From Bacteriovoracaceae bacterium (GTDB lineage Bacteria > Bdellovibrionota > Bacteriovoracia > Bacteriovoracales > Bacteriovoracaceae), in contig CANETG010000012.1 of NCBI GenBank assembly GCA_947440875.1, positions 1 to 23,499 of the forward strand: a stretch of 23,499 nt of DNA. The letters run 5' to 3'. The position numbers were made by a program, and so were the translations under genes. Position 1 is the first letter of the stretch; each line of letters opens with the position of its first letter. The notes under the pieces are model-generated. The model was not told the DNA's origin, searched no databases, and saw only the letters and a program-made list of their open reading frames with translations. Shown here piece by piece: positions 21,733-23,499 of this stretch.

Positions 21733-23391
21733 GAGATCCATGTAGGGAAAGGTGTGGATCGCTTTACCCGACTGATTCACAGTGAAGTCTCCCAGGATTT
21801 TAGCGGGAGCGTCCGGAGCTTTTGTCCCGGTATAGAGCCCCAGGGCCGCTTTATATCGGCCGGGTGGGAGTTTCCACTCTCCTACACGGATCGCCTGGGG
21901 AAGAGTCGTCCAGTGGCGAGTATCTGCCTTTTCCATTGCTGCAATTCCCTTGGAAGCACCAACGTACGTGGCCATCGCCGCCGTTTTGGCGAGAAAATCC
22001 TCAGATTCGGTTTTGAGTTTAGAGTAAATACCGTAAGCCGTCAGGATGGCGAGGATGTGTTTTACTGCCACTCTGGTTCCTGTGCGAACGTAGCGAGCAA
22101 CGACGTCTTCTTCGAGCACAATTTTGGCGATGTCACCATTTTCTGAAACGACCGGAAGTGGACCGCGTTTGACGACGACACCTTTGTCATTGAGGATAAA
22201 GAGTTCCAGTCGCTGAACCGGTGGAACGGTTTCAATCATCGGAAGTTCAAATTCAATGGCGGCTTCTGAGACGGCCAGCTTGGTTGCCTCATAACCAAAA
22301 ATAAAACTTCCTGGTGAAGTTCCTCCGGTAGGAACCATCCCCAACTGATTCATCGCAAATTCCGCCAGGACTGCGGATCCGACGCTCATGATAAAGCGCC
22401 TTGCCCCTGGATCTTTGACTTGATCAGCGGCTCCTTTTAGACCGAAGTTAAACTGCTTACCGACTTTGGGCGGAATGAGTCCTTCCTCGACGACGATCAC
22501 AACGTTGGGCTGACCCTCATTGACTTTTTTCAAAACCGATTCAGACGGCTTCATCGATTTCACTAAGGAGGTGAATTCGTACCCACGAACATCTTTGGTC
22601 AAGGCGAGAATTTTAAACTGAATAAAATTCTTCAGATCTTCATAGGCAGGAGTGCGTTCGTAAAATTTATCCGTCGGTGCTCTGCCATCTTTCAGGCGAG
22701 CAACGGCGTCTTGAGTGTATTCGTTATGCTTGGAATTAAAGTGGGAGAAAAGTCCTCCCTCACGGTCCAGAATTTGAAGCGCATCTTTATAGAGCTGAAG
22801 AGCGATTTGTTTGTCACCCTGGATGTCACTGACTTCATGAATTTCGCCACCGAAAACTTTGAGCATCAGGTCGGTGTGATAGAGAGTTTTGTAAGTCGAG
22901 CTTCGCTGGAGTTCAGTGAAGTATGTGTCCCAGGCAAGAATGGTCCCGCGGGCCCCTTGGAGGTCTAGTTTGTTTCCAGTTTTCTGAAAGCGAGCGTACA
23001 AAGCTTTCGAAAGAAAATAGTGAGCATAGGAGCGCTCGTACGAAGCACCGTAAAAGACGTCCGCGGTGTCGTTAATTAAAAGGGATGCTGCTTTGGCCGA
23101 AAGGCGCTTGGTAAATAATTCATCGATGAGGGCCAGAGACTTCTGAAAGTGATTGATCGACTCGTCGATTTGTTGGCGCCGAAGAGCAAGTGTTCCCTTT
23201 TCAAGATGCCACAGGAGAACGGATTTTTTTTCATCCTTCAGAACACTTTCATCGAGGACCGCCTGAGCTTTTTCATATTCGCCCATGGCAAAGGCGTCTC
23301 GGTAGGTCTTCATTTGATTCTTCATCCCAGAGGCACAGGCCCCCAGGAGAAGAAAACAAATGAGTAACGAGTAGTGAAGACCTCTTACCAT
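21730..23391 (-). CDS. COG3014-like lipoprotein with TPR-type N-terminal half
   Basis: 553 residues. Signal peptide with lipobox LGAC (Cys19) makes it a lipoprotein. About 25-180 is helical and TPR-like (YRDAFAMGEYEKAQAVLDES and ESINHFQKSLALID). The C-terminal half contains NVVIVVEEGLIPPKVGKQFNFG, MIETVPPVQRLELF and a final beta-rich domain (LPPGRYKAALGLYTG). This layout matches COG3014 proteins, often encoded beside LpoB-like penicillin-binding-protein activators. An LpoB-like end indeed precedes it, overlapping by 7 nt. A role in cell-wall synthesis or outer-membrane organisation is inferred from that association. Confidence 0.78.
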   Translation of the reverse strand: MVRGLHYSLLICFLLLGACASGMKNQMKTYRDAFAMGEYEKAQAVLDESVLKDEKKSVLLWHLEKGTLALRRQQIDESINHFQKSLALIDELFTKRLSAKAASLLINDTADVFYGASYERSYAHYFLSKALYARFQKTGNKLDLQGARGTILAWDTYFTELQRSSTYKTLYHTDLMLKVFGGEIHEVSDIQGDKQIALQLYKDALQILDREGGLFSHFNSKHNEYTQDAVARLKDGRAPTDKFYERTPAYEDLKNFIQFKILALTKDVRGYEFTSLVKSMKPSESVLKKVNEGQPNVVIVVEEGLIPPKVGKQFNFGLKGAADQVKDPGARRFIMSVGSAVLAEFAMNQLGMVPTGGTSPGSFIFGYEATKLAVSEAAIEFELPMIETVPPVQRLELFILNDKGVVVKRGPLPVVSENGDIAKIVLEEDVVARYVRTGTRVAVKHILAILTAYGIYSKLKTESEDFLAKTAAMATYVGASKGIAAMEKADTRHWTTLPQAIRVGEWKLPPGRYKAALGLYTGTKAPDAPAKILGDFTVNQSGKAIHTFPYMDL

Positions 23392-23499
23392 CCAGTGCTG
23401 GATTTTTCAGAGTACTTGAAGACTTTTGTGCGCGTACGAAGGAGTTCCACCGCCCGCTCGAGATCCGTCATGCGAATGTTCACCGAATATTCTTTGATG
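23385..23499 (-). CDS. C-terminus of a probable LpoB-like lipoprotein (partial)
   Basis: The last 37 codons of a gene that continues beyond the right edge. The translated end reads MTDLERAVELL, then a stretch finishing KYSEKSSTGW and a stop. The sheet-like segment followed by Lys-x-x-K-S-x-x-G-W resembles the C-terminal end of LpoB/YcfM-family activators of penicillin-binding proteins (COG3417). The frame is open to the window edge. The stop overlaps the start of the COG3014-like gene by 7 nt, indicating translational coupling. With so little sequence the family call is tentative, resting partly on the common LpoB-COG3014 gene pairing. Confidence 0.5.
   Translation of the reverse strand, partial: IKEYSVNIRMTDLERAVELLRTRTKVFKYSEKSSTGW

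Noticed and set aside
1..23499. tRNA, rRNA, riboswitch, CRISPR array, IS element or prophage
   Set aside because: No cloverleaf-like segment, direct repeat array, transposase or phage protein was seen; nearly all sequence is accounted for by protein genes.

Overview
The window looks like ordinary chromosome from a Gram-negative, moderate-GC bacterium. My best guess is a Bacteriovorax/Peredibacter-like member of the Bdellovibrionota. The reasons are the many small secreted proteins, an abbreviated Tad-type pilus locus, secreted HExxH proteases, secreted peptidoglycan amidases, LpoB/COG3014-like lipoproteins and a fragmented complex I operon. This placement is inference from gene content, not a database match. 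Genes are very tightly packed, often overlapping by 1 to 16 nt, and no gene-free stretch exceeds about 140 bp. I saw no tRNA, rRNA, CRISPR array, insertion sequence, phage gene or origin.

Layout. 29-1798 (+): an outer-membrane beta-barrel-like protein and adenosine deaminase. 1791-2405 (-): a SPOR-domain membrane protein, convergent with add. 2541-6932 (+): a compact Tad/Flp-like pilus operon, in the order Flp pilin, three small membrane-anchored pseudopilin-like proteins, a CpaB-like protein, a small secreted protein, a CpaC-like secretin and a CpaF-like ATPase. A TadB/TadC (T2SS-F)-like platform protein lies at 8711-9583 on the other strand, separated from this operon by ettA (6975-8666). 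No TadV peptidase, TadZ or second platform protein is present.

9610-13677 (+): a small unknown protein, an RlmI-like methyltransferase lacking the usual Cys motif, and a three-gene ABC-2 exporter (one ATPase, two permeases). 13678-15099 (-): a secreted metzincin-like protease and a DUF962/Mpo1-like membrane protein.

15194-17851 (+): the most distinctive part. A two-gene cassette, made of a secreted PGRP/amidase_2-type zinc amidase and a small secreted NTF2-like partner, is tandemly duplicated. The junction overlaps are identical in both copies (16 nt inside each pair, 11 nt after each pair), and a small lipoprotein follows. This could be a secreted cell-wall amidase with a dedicated periplasmic partner or protector.

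17886-20641 (-): nuoB-nuoC-nuoD-nuoI of NADH:quinone oxidoreductase, without nuoA in front and with nuoI directly after nuoD, ending in a strong intrinsic terminator. 20760-21686 (-): a secreted HELTH metalloprotease. 21730-23391 (-): a COG3014-like lipoprotein, preceded by the C-terminus of a probable LpoB-like lipoprotein that runs off the right edge.
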